From CAVZTX01 sp963778375 (GTDB lineage Bacteria > Chloroflexota > Ktedonobacteria > Ktedonobacterales > Ktedonobacteraceae), in NCBI GenBank assembly GCA_963778375.1, contig CAVZTX010000038.1:348821-412820 (forward strand): a DNA stretch of 64,000 bases, written 5' to 3'. Each line of letters starts with the position of its first letter. The stretch's first letter is position 1. The notes below the pieces were generated by a model, which did no database searches, was not told the origin of the DNA, and saw nothing but the letters and a program-made list of their open reading frames with translations. Position numbers and translations under genes: made by a program. Below are positions 50,150 to 58,907 of this stretch, piece after piece.

Positions 50150-50212
50150 GGCACCCGCAAGGGGCCCGCTCCGCATCCTCTCTACCCCTGCCCCTACAGG
50201 GACGGGTGTCAA
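50150..50212. repeat. GGGCACCCGCAAGGGG-type repeat
   Basis: GAGGGCACCCGCAAGGGGCC and a further CCCCTACAGGGACGGGTGTC lie between E1 beta and the M24 gene. A related word (CACCCGCAAGGGGTGCC) occurs at about 40743-40759 near the rubredoxin-like gene. This seems to be a second type of dispersed repeat. Confidence 0.55.
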
Positions 50213-50228
50213 GTGAAGGAGAAAAGTC

Positions 50229-51578
50229 ATGGCTGTCAGAACGTATGGGTTGATGGGGGTGGATTGGGAGGAACGTGTTAACTTTGAACGGCTGCGCAAT
50301 GAGCGACTGGCACGAATCAAGAAGTTGCTGAAAGAGTCGGAGATGGGGGCGTTATTGTGTTTCGATATGAACAATATACGCTACATTACGGCTACGCATA
50401 TCGGGACATGGGCGATGGACAAGCTGACTCGTTTCAGTCTATTAGCACAAGACGATGAGCCGATTTTATGGGATTTTGGCTCGGCGGCGCGGCATCATCA
50501 GATCTATTGTCCCTGGCTTGGGGAACGTTCGCGAGCGGGTATTTCTACGCAGCGAGGAGCGATGCTGCCTGAGTCTGGCCGGGCTGAAGATGTGGCGAAA
50601 AAGATTCGCATTGAGCTGGAGGAGCGTGGATTGCTGAACGAACCGGTAGGAGTGGATGTTGTTGAACTGCCGGTGCTTTTCGCTCTGCAAGCGGAGGGCA
50701 TTAAGGTAGTTGATGGGCAGCAGTTGATGCAACAGGCGCGCTTAATCAAGACGCAGGATGAGATTACCCTACTCGCTACAGCCTGCATGATGGTTGACTC
50801 GGCCTATGATCAGCTTTACCGCGCTTTGAGACCCGGCATACGCGAAAATGAGTGTGTGGCACTGGTCAGCAAGGTACTATACGAGATGGGTTCGGAGCAT
50901 GTTGAGGGTGTGAATGCGATTTCTGGCGAACGTTGCAGCCCGCATCCGCATGTCTATACAGATCGGGCATTGCGTCCGGGTGATCCTGCATATTTCGATA
51001 TACTGCATAGTTATAACGGCTATCGCACCTGCTACTACCGCACTTTTGTTGTTGGGAGTGCATCACCGGCGCAGGTAGAAGCATACAAGATTTGCCGGGA
51101 TATCCTGGATAAGGCTGTTAATGCCATTAAGCCAGGGGTCACTACGGCGGATATCGTCAAGCTGTGGCCCAAGGCGGAGGAATTTGGCTTCCCTAATGAG
51201 GAGGCGGCTTTCGCGCTGCAATATGGACATGGCGTAGGGCTTTCGATCTGGGAGAAACCTATTTTTAGCCGCCTCGTTTCGCTTGACCATCCCGAAGTCA
51301 TCGAAGAGGGGATGGTTTTTGCGCTTGAGACCTTCTGGCCTGCTTCGGATGGTTGGTCGGCGGCGCGCATCGAGGAGCAATTGATCGTCACGAAGGATGG
51401 CTGCGAGGTGATTACACGCTTCCCGGCGGAGGAACTGCTCGTGGCGGGAGTGCGCTATTACACGGTTGATGGGCCTTTGCCCACTACGCGTGAGACGCAG
51501 TCGAATTTGAATGTACAGGCGAACGGGAATCGGCCAACATCCGCAGTTACGGCTACGGGCAATCGAAGGAAGCGCTGA
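50229..51578 (+). CDS. M24-fold protein 1 (creatinase / Xaa-Pro peptidase superfamily)
   Basis: The 449-residue protein has a creatinase N-terminal domain (GALLCFDMNNIRYITATH) and a pita-bread domain. Metal-site positions can be followed: FDILHS supplies the first Asp, but the second position reads GYRTCYYRTF, with Cys where the family has Asp; HGVGLS, ALETFWP and IEEQLIV supply His and two Glu. The altered ligand argues against ordinary aminopeptidase activity; superfamily members include DMSP lyase DddP and creatinase. GAAGGAGAAAAG precedes the ATG. It lies between E1 beta and E2, so it probably belongs to the pathway. Confidence 0.8.
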   Translation: MAVRTYGLMGVDWEERVNFERLRNERLARIKKLLKESEMGALLCFDMNNIRYITATHIGTWAMDKLTRFSLLAQDDEPILWDFGSAARHHQIYCPWLGERSRAGISTQRGAMLPESGRAEDVAKKIRIELEERGLLNEPVGVDVVELPVLFALQAEGIKVVDGQQLMQQARLIKTQDEITLLATACMMVDSAYDQLYRALRPGIRENECVALVSKVLYEMGSEHVEGVNAISGERCSPHPHVYTDRALRPGDPAYFDILHSYNGYRTCYYRTFVVGSASPAQVEAYKICRDILDKAVNAIKPGVTTADIVKLWPKAEEFGFPNEEAAFALQYGHGVGLSIWEKPIFSRLVSLDHPEVIEEGMVFALETFWPASDGWSAARIEEQLIVTKDGCEVITRFPAEELLVAGVRYYTVDGPLPTTRETQSNLNVQANGNRPTSAVTATGNRRKR

Positions 51579-52961
51579 TGGCTAAAGATGTCATCTTACC
51601 GGCGCTAGGGATGGCGCAAGATACTGGAAAGATTTTGCAGTGGCTCAAAGCCGAGGGCGAGCAGGTTGTGAAGGGAGAACCACTTGCGGAAATTGAGACC
51701 GATAAGGCGACGGTTGAGATTGAAGCACCGGCAAATGGGGTACTTGCTCGCGTATCGGCTGCTGCTGGAGATGATGTGCCTGTCGGGCAGGTCATTGCCA
51801 CCATTCTCGCTGCTGATGAAGATAAAGGACGTGACGTGGAGCGGGACGCGATAAATCGGGTCCCTACATCTGAGACGGGACGTGACGTGGGGCGGGACGC
51901 GATAAATTGGGAACACGCGATAAATCGGGTCCCTACATCTGCAAGTCCGCTGGCGTCGCGAATAGCGACGGAACATAATGTGGATTTGAGCGAGGTCAAA
52001 TCGGCAGGGAGGCGCATTCAGAAGGCTGATGTGCTGACGTATCTCCAGAGTCGGGAGAATGGAGCGCCTACGAAAACCGCTACCCGCCTGACAATGGCCT
52101 CTCCTAAAGCGAGGAGGCTGGCGGCTGAGCAGGGGAAAAGATATCACGGCGATTTCGGGTACGGGACCGGGAGGAGCAGTGCTGGCAGCAGATGTTTTGG
52201 CTGCAACTATTGAAGTTCCTCTAGCTTCCAGGGAAGTAGTCGAGGGTGCTCCTGAAGTCGGGAAACAGATAGCTAGCATTGATAGTTCGAACGAGTTGAC
52301 ACTGAGCAATACCTGGCGCATTATGGCGGAGCGTACGACAGAGAGCTGGACGAATATACCGCACTTTTATCTGGTGCGCGAGGTCAATGCGAGTCGTTTG
52401 GTTAGCTGGCGGGAGCAGGTACTCAAGCGCGGATTGGAGAAGGTTACCTATACCGATCTACTGGTGAAAATAGTGGCGGGTGCATTGCGTATGCATCCCC
52501 GCGTCAATGCGGCATGGGATAAGGGCAAGATAGTGCTGAAGCAGGAGGTACACGTGGGATTAGCTGTGGCTGTTGAGGAGGGATTGGTTGTTCCGGTGAT
52601 ACATCGGGCGGATATGCTGGGCTTGGGTGAGATTGCACGGCAGCGTATGGAACTGGTGGCAAAGGCGCAGACGGGGAAACTTCGACCGGTGGATATAAAT
52701 GATGGCACCTTCACAATCAGCAATCTTGGTATGTACAATGTCGATGCATTCAATGCCATTATTAACGCGCCGCAGGCGGCTATTCTGGCTGTAGGGCGCA
52801 TAGCTGAGCGTGTTGTACCAATTCATGGTCAACCAGGGATTCAGCCCATGATAGTGCTTACGCTCTCTTGTGATCATCGTGTTATAGATGGAGCGCGAGG
52901 AGCACAATTCCTGGATACTGTAGCAAGCTACATAGAGGAGCCATTAGGACTTTTAGGTTAA
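51578..52961 (+). pseudogene. Dihydrolipoamide acyltransferase (E2), single-base frameshift
   Basis: E2 carries the lipoyl arm and transfers the acyl group to CoA. The lipoyl domain has its Lys in EIETDKATVEIEAP (near residue 43). The peripheral subunit-binding region (ASPLASRIATEHNVDLSEVK, later SPKARRLAAEQGK) follows. One extra A in the run 52136-52139 breaks the frame; removing it gives KDITAISGTGPGGAVLAADV and the full catalytic domain with SCDHRVIDGARG. The linker at about residues 84-122 is encoded by REP-like DNA. Sequencing error or recent mutation are both possible. ATGA-type overlap joins it to the M24 gene. Confidence 0.85.
51827..51945. repeat. REP-like palindromes inside the E2 coding region
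   Basis: Two and a half copies of a unit containing GGGACGCGATAAATCGGGTC and ending CCCTACATCTG lie inside the E2 gene and are translated as GRDVERDAINRVPTS and GRDVGRDAIN...HAINRVPTS. The unit matches the intergenic elements at 38.84 and 48.0 kb. They have inserted in a flexible inter-domain linker, where extra residues are tolerated. Confidence 0.8.
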
Positions 52962-53013
52962 GAAACCAGGGGTAGCCACGATGGTTACCCTATAGTTGAG
53001 AAGGAGGACAACC

Positions 53014-54313
53014 ATGCAAGGACGAACTGCTTTGTGGAAAAAGACAGCCCTGAAGAGCGTTGGCGCGTTGCTTGTTGCGCTCTTCGTGCTCAGTGCTTGT
53101 GGAAGTAACAGCACTACAACAACAACTACTGGTGGAGGTAACAGCACTCCGGGCACAAACTGTAGCAGCCAGTCATCACAACCACCCATCAAGATCGGGG
53201 TTTCATTATCACTCTCTGGCGATTTTTCAGCCGACGGTCAGGCTTTCCAGCAGGGGTACCAACTGTGGGCTGATACCGTCAACAATAGCGGCGGTGTACT
53301 TTGCCGCAAGGTGAGTCTGGATGTCGTCTCTGATGCCAGCAGCACGACACAGGTCACTACGAACTATCAGAAATTGATCAATATCAACCACGACGATATA
53401 GTATTTGGGCCGTTTTCAACCCTGTTGACGAAACCGGCCTCTGTGGTTGCCAACCGCTATGGTTATGCGATGCTCGAGGGAGCCGGTGGTGGTCCATCTG
53501 TCTTTACCCAGGGACTGCATAACATTTTCGATGTTTCTCCACCTGTTGCTAATTTGGTGCTCAGCTTTACACAGTATATTCTGTCGTTGCCAGCATCCAC
53601 AGCGACCTACAACCGCGGCCTATGCCACCGAGGATGACCCATTTACTCAACCCCAGGTTGATACTGCACGAGCGGCACTGGAGAAAGGTGGAGTTAAGAC
53701 AGTCTCTTATCAGGTGTATCCGGCAGAAACCACCGACTTTACCCCAATTGCACAAAAGATGATTGCCTCGAACGCGCAGGTCGTCGTTACCGGCACGCTG
53801 CTTCCTGATATTACCGCTTTTATACAGGCATTCAAGCAACAGCACTACAATCCAGAGGCGCTTATAGCTACGGCAGGTCCAGACCAGGGCGACATGTTTA
53901 CTAAGGCCATTGGTGGAACTAGTTCTGCGGAAGGTATCTTTGTTCCAAATGGTGGATGGTATCCCCAGATCAATACTTTCCAAAACGCTAAGATGGTCAG
54001 TGACTACCTGGCGAAGTATGGCGGCACGGCAGATGGGATAAGCTCCGATGTGGCCGAGGCGTTCGCTGTTGGGCAGGTGTTCCAGCAGGCGGCTACGAAG
54101 ATCAACAGCATCGATAATATGAAGCTTATTGCTGAACTTCACTCGGGCGATACGTTCAATACGGTTCAAGGGCTGGTGAAGTTCGATAGTACGGGTCAAA
54201 ATATGCTGGCAACGGGATACCTGTTCCAGTGGCAGAAGGGGAATCTGGTGTCGGTGTATCCTGCTAATCAGGCACAGGATACTCCTGAGTTTCCTAAGCC
54301 CAACTGGCCGTAA
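53014..54313 (+). pseudogene. LivK-type ABC substrate-binding lipoprotein, single-base frameshift
   Basis: A type I periplasmic-binding protein for branched-chain amino acids, amides or other carboxylates. Signal peptide and lipobox (LFVLSAC, Cys near 29), a Thr/Gly-rich linker and PIKIGVSLSLSGDFSADGQA are at the N-terminus. One extra base around 53596-53602 breaks the frame within PASxRPTTAAYATEDDPF; after correction the protein runs to 54313 (about 432 aa). AAGGAGGACAACC precedes the ATG. The following livHMGF genes are intact. Confidence 0.85.
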
Positions 54314-54335
54314 CCAGATTCTCGGCAAGATGAGG

Positions 54336-54394
54336 GATTTGTTTGACGGTGAACTTTGTCGTAGAGGACAACAAAGTTTACCGTCAAACAAATC
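54336..54394 (+). promoter_or_regulatory. 24-bp stem-loop between livK and livH
   Basis: Bases 54336-54359 (starting GATTTGTTTGACGGT) pair with 54371-54394 over 24 positions with a single G-U, enclosing an 11-base loop. No T-tract follows. Such hairpins between a binding-protein gene and permease genes commonly stabilise the upstream mRNA or partly terminate it, giving more binding protein than permease. Confidence 0.85.
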
Positions 54395-54508
54395 TACGGG
54401 GCTGTCGCAGGTGGTATGTCTAACGAGTCAGTCAGTGAATGGAGAAGCTTCTGCGGGCGACGAATCCTGAATAGTTACCAGGCTTCTATGCAGGGAAAGA
54501 GATGTATC

Positions 54509-55384
54509 GTGGGACTCTATATTGATGCAGTTATTACGGGAATATTAACCGGAGGGGTTTATGCTTTGATGGCGTCGGGGCTGACGCTAGTTTTTGGGGT
54601 GATGGATATCATCAATGTTGGGCAGGGTGCTCTGGTTATCCTGGGTGCTTATTTGAGCTATACGCTTGAGCAGTACCTGCATATTGATCTGTTTCTGGGA
54701 TTGCTCATCACTCTGCCGCTGATGTTTGTCCTGGGATTGCTGATTGAGTTGCTGTTTATCCGGCCGATTAAGCGTGACCGCACGATGCTTTCCATTCTGG
54801 TGACATATGGAGTGGCGCTGATTATCGAGGGCGTGCTTAACCTCATTTTCTCAGCCAATAATGTCACACTGCACGCCTGGTATACAACTGCGTCGTTTAA
54901 GGTGGGGAACTTCTATCTCTCCTATATTTATGTTTTTGGCTTCCTGCTGGCTGTGGTGCTGCTAGGTGGACTTTACCTGCTGCTTTATCGGACGAAATTT
55001 GGCCATAGTGTGCTAGCGTCGATGCAAAATCGCACTGCAGCCGCATTGATTGGTATCGATGTAGAACGTGTTTCGGCGATTACTTTTGGCATCGGCATCG
55101 CGCTTGCGGCCGCGGGCGGTATGGCTTATGGGGCGACCAATGCATTCAATGCGGGCAGCGCTTATGACCTGATCTCGCGTCTGCTGGCTATCATTATTTT
55201 CGGCGGTATGGGTAGTTTATCGGGGGCATTGATTGCTTCCCTGGGCATGCTGGTGGTCGAAGATGTGACTTCGGTGGTCTGGTCACCTGTATGGGCCAGC
55301 ACTGTCTTTTTCATCCTGCTGGTAGTTATCCTGTTGATACGTCCCCAGGGATTGCTCGGACAGGTAGGAGGAAGGAAGCAATGA
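54509..55384 (+). CDS. livH: Branched-chain amino acid-type ABC permease LivH
   Basis: First permease subunit. I place the start at GTG 54509 (MGLYIDAVITGILTGGVYAL) since AGGGAAAGAG lies 7 bases before and 291 aa is the usual length; the frame stays open to 54416. About eight transmembrane helices, with the family's LTLVFGVMDIINVGQGALV and the C-terminal IFGGMGSLSGALIASLG. Overlaps livM by 4 bases (ATGA). Confidence 0.92.
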   Translation: MGLYIDAVITGILTGGVYALMASGLTLVFGVMDIINVGQGALVILGAYLSYTLEQYLHIDLFLGLLITLPLMFVLGLLIELLFIRPIKRDRTMLSILVTYGVALIIEGVLNLIFSANNVTLHAWYTTASFKVGNFYLSYIYVFGFLLAVVLLGGLYLLLYRTKFGHSVLASMQNRTAAALIGIDVERVSAITFGIGIALAAAGGMAYGATNAFNAGSAYDLISRLLAIIIFGGMGSLSGALIASLGMLVVEDVTSVVWSPVWASTVFFILLVVILLIRPQGLLGQVGGRKQ

Positions 55385-56433
55385 GATTTGCCAAACCGGT
55401 CAGTCTACTCGCGCTGCTGGCTATTGTGATCGCATTCCCGCTGGTGTTTTCTAACCCGTTTGTGACCACTATTGCAGTCTTTACTTTGATGTTTGCTGCT
55501 GCCACCACCGGTTGGAATATTTTTTCGGGCTATACCGGCTACATTGCTCTAGGGCACGCCGGTTACTTCGGTATAGGGGCCTATGCTCTGGCATTGATAT
55601 GCGAGCACTGGAATGTTCCAGGCGGCTATATACCTTTCTTGCTCATTCCTGTTGCGGGGTTGATAGCGGCAGCCTTCGCTGTTCCACTCGGCTGGATCGC
55701 ACTGCGTGTGCGCCGTCACACCTTTGTAGTGATCACGATTGCGATGTTTTTCATCCTGCAACTTCTGTCATATAACCTGATAGGACTCACGCATGGCTCT
55801 ACGGGCCTGAGTCTTCCTATCCCTCTCGATTGGAGCGGCGGTTTCTTCAACCTGCCGTTCTACTACGTGACACTAGCTATTCTACTTATTGCTATTGCGA
55901 TCTCGTGGTGGGTGCGCAACTCCAAATATGGACTAGGCCTGCTGGCGATCCGTGATGACGAGGATCGGGCGCTGGGCCTTGGCGTAAAGACGGGGCCATC
56001 AAAACTGGCGGCATTTGTGATCTCGGCGTTCATTGTGGGCATGATTGGAGCCATCTGGGGCTATTTTGTGGAAGCGGTCGCCCCGGCCACGGCCTTTGAT
56101 GCCACACTCGACGTTTCATTTGCATTGATGGCCTTCATAGGGGGGTTGGGGACGATAGCTGGCCCCATTCTGGGTGCCTTGATACTGGAATCAACCCAGC
56201 AATACGTTACCTCTATACTGAGCCAGACGAGCATTTACCTGGTGGTGTACGGGGCATTATTTCTGGTGGTCATTCTCCTGCTGCCTCAGGGCATCATTCC
56301 AACATTGCGAGCACGCTGGATCAAATATAGTGCAGCGCGAGATCAGATGGAGCGACCGCAAAAGGAGATAGTTGTTTCTGCCTCCTCCAACGAAGATACC
56401 GGGGTCGAAAAGAAAGAGGGGATCAGCTCATGA
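55381..56433 (+). CDS. livM: Branched-chain amino acid-type ABC permease LivM
   Basis: Second permease subunit, 350 aa, with about nine helices. Family segments are GWNIFSGYTGYIALGHAGYF and the coupling loop KYGLGLLAIRDDEDRALGLG; FIGGLGTIAGPILGA is the later signature. The start ATG overlaps the livH stop. A polar C-terminal tail of about 35 residues overlaps livG by 4 bases. Confidence 0.93.
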   Translation: MRFAKPVSLLALLAIVIAFPLVFSNPFVTTIAVFTLMFAAATTGWNIFSGYTGYIALGHAGYFGIGAYALALICEHWNVPGGYIPFLLIPVAGLIAAAFAVPLGWIALRVRRHTFVVITIAMFFILQLLSYNLIGLTHGSTGLSLPIPLDWSGGFFNLPFYYVTLAILLIAIAISWWVRNSKYGLGLLAIRDDEDRALGLGVKTGPSKLAAFVISAFIVGMIGAIWGYFVEAVAPATAFDATLDVSFALMAFIGGLGTIAGPILGALILESTQQYVTSILSQTSIYLVVYGALFLVVILLLPQGIIPTLRARWIKYSAARDQMERPQKEIVVSASSNEDTGVEKKEGISS

Positions 56434-57161
56434 GCTTGTTGGAAGCAGAGGGTATCTCTAAAGCCTTCGGAGGTATTCGCGCCCTCGATACATGTTCAAT
56501 TCGGGTGGACCAAGGCTCTATTACCGGATTGATCGGACCGAATGGATCAGGGAAGACCACGCTATTTAATGTGGTAACTGGCTACGAGCGAGTCGATAGC
56601 GGACAGGTGCGCTTTCAAGATCGAACGATTACTAACGCGCCACCTGACAAGGTTTTTCGTCTGGGTGTCGGGCGCACCTTTCAATTGACGCGTGTCTTCT
56701 CAAGATTGACGGTGCTGGAGAATATGCACGTGGCAGCGCAGCGCACTGATTGGAAGGGATTGCTGAGCCGTTGGAGTTCGACCTCTGAGCAACAAAAGGC
56801 TCTGGAACTACTGGACTTTGTGGGGCTTACATCGCTCAAAGACTTGCCAGCAGGGAATTTGTCCTACGGGCAGAAGAAGCTACTGGAGTTTGCTTTCGTG
56901 TTGATTGCTGAGCCGCGGGTTATCTTACTGGATGAACCTGCCGGAGGGGTCAACCCGACGATGATCAACTATCTGGCGGATCGCATTCGCACCCTCAATG
57001 AGCGAGGTGTGTCCTTCCTGATAGTCGAGCATAATATGGAATTTGTGATGGGGTTATGCCATAAAGTTATGGTTATGCATCGAGGCACTAAGATTGCCGA
57101 AGGAACGCCAGCGGAGGTGCGAGCGAATCCGGCGGTTCTGGAAGCGTATTTGGGAGACTAA
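56430..57161 (+). CDS. livG: ABC transporter ATPase LivG
   Basis: ATPase subunit with Walker A GPNGSGKTT, signature LSYGQKKLLEFA, Walker B VILLDEPAGGVNP and switch His in LIVEHNMEFV. Length 243 aa, normal for LivG. Starts with a 4-base overlap with livM. Confidence 0.95.
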   Translation: MSLLEAEGISKAFGGIRALDTCSIRVDQGSITGLIGPNGSGKTTLFNVVTGYERVDSGQVRFQDRTITNAPPDKVFRLGVGRTFQLTRVFSRLTVLENMHVAAQRTDWKGLLSRWSSTSEQQKALELLDFVGLTSLKDLPAGNLSYGQKKLLEFAFVLIAEPRVILLDEPAGGVNPTMINYLADRIRTLNERGVSFLIVEHNMEFVMGLCHKVMVMHRGTKIAEGTPAEVRANPAVLEAYLGD

Positions 57162-57162
57162 C

Positions 57163-57181
57163 GTAGGGCCGATGTATCGGC
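57163..57181. repeat. REP-like palindrome between livG and livF
   Basis: GTAGGGCCGATGTATCGGC has the GTAGGG end and a GCCGATNNATCGGC core like the element at 38.84 kb. It occupies most of the 37-base gap. Confidence 0.55.
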
Positions 57182-57198
57182 TTTCAGGGGGATGAGAG

Positions 57199-57921
57199 AT
57201 GCTGCTGAAACTACACAATGTTTATGCAGGGTACGAGGGCGGTGATGTGCTCAAAGGGATCGATCTGCAAGTGGAGCAGGGCACAACCACCTGCATCGTC
57301 GGGCCAAATGGAGCTGGCAAGTCTACGGTGTTGCGAGTGCTGAGTGGATTATTGCGGGCACGGCTGGGCGAGATTACCTTTGATGGTCACTCTTTGATTG
57401 GATTGACGCCTCGCCAGATTCTGGCCCTGGGAATTGTGCAGGTGCCACAAAGCCATAGCCTGTTTCCTACTATGACGGTGCAGGAGAACGTACGGCTGGG
57501 CGCATATATGCTGAGTGATACAGCGCTTGTAGAGCGGCGGTTGCATGAGGTAGAGGAGATGTTTCCGATAGTGAAAACGCGTGCACGGGACAAGGCAGGG
57601 AATTTATCGGGAGGCCAGCAGCGCCTGGTCGAGTTTGCACGCTGCCTGATGCTGGACCCACGCTTGATCCTACTAGATGAACCATCAATGGGGCTGGACC
57701 CGAGGACGTTCAAACACGTGATTGAAACGATTAAGGTGATGCAGGAAAGTGGCAGAACGATCCTGCTCGTCGAGCAAAATGCTCGCACGGGCCTGAGCCT
57801 GGCAAATAATGGGATTGTAATGGAAAGTGGACGGGTGCGATTGGAGGGATCACATACTGATATTCTGAACAATCCTGAGATTGGGCACCTCTACCTGGGA
57901 GGGACGCTTTCGAATGCGTAA
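57199..57921 (+). CDS. livF: ABC transporter ATPase LivF
   Basis: Second ATPase: Walker A GPNGAGKST, signature LSGGQQRLVEFARCLM, Walker B LILLDEPSMGLDP and LLVEQNARTGL. Length 240 aa. With livK, livH, livM and livG it gives a complete importer. GGGGGATGAGAG lies before the ATG. Confidence 0.95.
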   Translation: MLLKLHNVYAGYEGGDVLKGIDLQVEQGTTTCIVGPNGAGKSTVLRVLSGLLRARLGEITFDGHSLIGLTPRQILALGIVQVPQSHSLFPTMTVQENVRLGAYMLSDTALVERRLHEVEEMFPIVKTRARDKAGNLSGGQQRLVEFARCLMLDPRLILLDEPSMGLDPRTFKHVIETIKVMQESGRTILLVEQNARTGLSLANNGIVMESGRVRLEGSHTDILNNPEIGHLYLGGTLSNA

Positions 57922-57932
57922 GGTACGATAGT

Positions 57933-58697
57933 ATGCCTACTCCTGACCTTGAAGAACGTTTTCGGCGCTGGCTTAAGCTGATTGGTGAGATGCATGACAA
58001 TGCACATTTCACGTCCAACGAATCAATAGCATGGGCATCGATGCGCAAGCCACTTGCGGAGTGTATGGTCGCGCTTGTCTCAACGGCAGGTGTTCACTTG
58101 AAAAGTCAGCCAGCGCATAATGTGTTGGATCCACATGGAGATGCCAGCTTCCGTGAGATTCCTGAGGATACATTGGCGAGTGATCTTGCTGTCGATCATA
58201 CGCATTACGATACGACCGATGCGAATGCTGATCCGAACTGTGTCTTTCCCATTGATCGGCTGCATGAACTAGCGGCTATGAAGGTGATTGGGAGTGTCGC
58301 ACCCATGAACTTTGGCTTTATGGGATTCATCCCCGATGGACGCTTGTTACGAGACACGACTGCGCCGATTGTGGCGGAACGCTTGCTGAACGAGGGGGTA
58401 GATGCTGTCGTGCTGACACCTGGCTGACCGATGTGCCACCAGTCCGTGGGACTGCTGCAAGGAGCGATCGAGAAGCGGGGCATACCTACCATTTCGGTAA
58501 CGGTGAGGCCAGAAATTACTTCCTATGCCAATATTTCGCGAGCCTGTTATATGCGCTTTCCAACGGGCAATTCTATGGGTGAGCCGCATAAGCCAGATCA
58601 GCAGCGAATGATATTGAGTGCGGTACTTGAACAACTTGTCGCGATACAGGAGCCTGGGACAATTGTCGAACTACCGTTCCGGTGGAGACGAATGTAA
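57933..58697 (+). CDS. GrdB-like protein with in-frame UGA, candidate selenoprotein
   Basis: The frame is open from ATG 57933 through 58697 except for one TGA at 58425-58427 (codon 165), and the sequence on both sides is in the same frame and belongs to one family. Before the TGA: VALVSTAGVHL, DASFREIP, GVDAVVLTPG; after it: PMCHQSVGLLQGAIEKRGIP, then a C-terminus with MRFPTGNSMGEP. With Sec inserted the site reads U-P-M-C, a UxxC redox motif, as I recall for proteins annotated as the glycine/sarcosine/betaine reductase selenoprotein B family. A hairpin directly follows the TGA. The protein would have 254 aa. Alternatives are a Cys-to-stop mutation or a base-calling error. It lies 11 bases after livF. 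Confidence 0.78.
58425..58460 (+). promoter_or_regulatory. Candidate bacterial SECIS element
   Basis: Starting 12 bases after the TGA, CAGTCC (58440-58445) pairs with GGACTG (58449-58454) around a GTG loop; a lower stem TGC/GCA (58434-58436 with 58457-58459) can close an internal loop. The loop starts 18 bases after the TGA and has G and U in its first two positions. Published bacterial SECIS models ask for an apical loop with an early G placed roughly 16-37 bases from the UGA. This fits, but is not proof. Confidence 0.6.
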
Positions 58698-58776
58698 ATC
58701 GGCTAAACAACGTAGAGGCCGATCCATTGTGCCCATTGCAGATTATGAACTGTAACAACCACCATCGCTAATGTTT

Positions 58777-58858
58777 TGTCATGCTGAGCGAAGCATCTGT
58801 CTGGCCGGGCAGAGAGATGCGCAGGCTTCCCAGATCCTTCGTTGCACTCAGGATGACA
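58777..58858. repeat. TGTCATGCTGAGCGAAGC-type palindromic repeat
   Basis: The left end TGTCATGCTGAGCGAAGCAT and the right end (..CACTCAGGATGACA) are imperfect reverse complements around an 82-bp element. Similar TGTCATTCTGAGCG...CTCAGGATGACA palindromes are common intergenic repeats in several bacterial phyla, including Chloroflexota. It separates the GrdB-like gene from the small gene at 58908. Confidence 0.75.
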
Positions 58859-58907
58859 GGACCGGCTTTGGTCGATACAATTCATTATCGGCCAAGAAGG
58901 AGAAGGA

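Noticed and set aside
57933..58427. Two separate genes or a simple nonsense pseudogene instead of one UGA-containing gene
   Set aside because: The two parts are in the same frame, both match one family, the UGA falls at the Cys/Sec column and a SECIS-like hairpin follows; Sec decoding is the more economical reading, though not proven.
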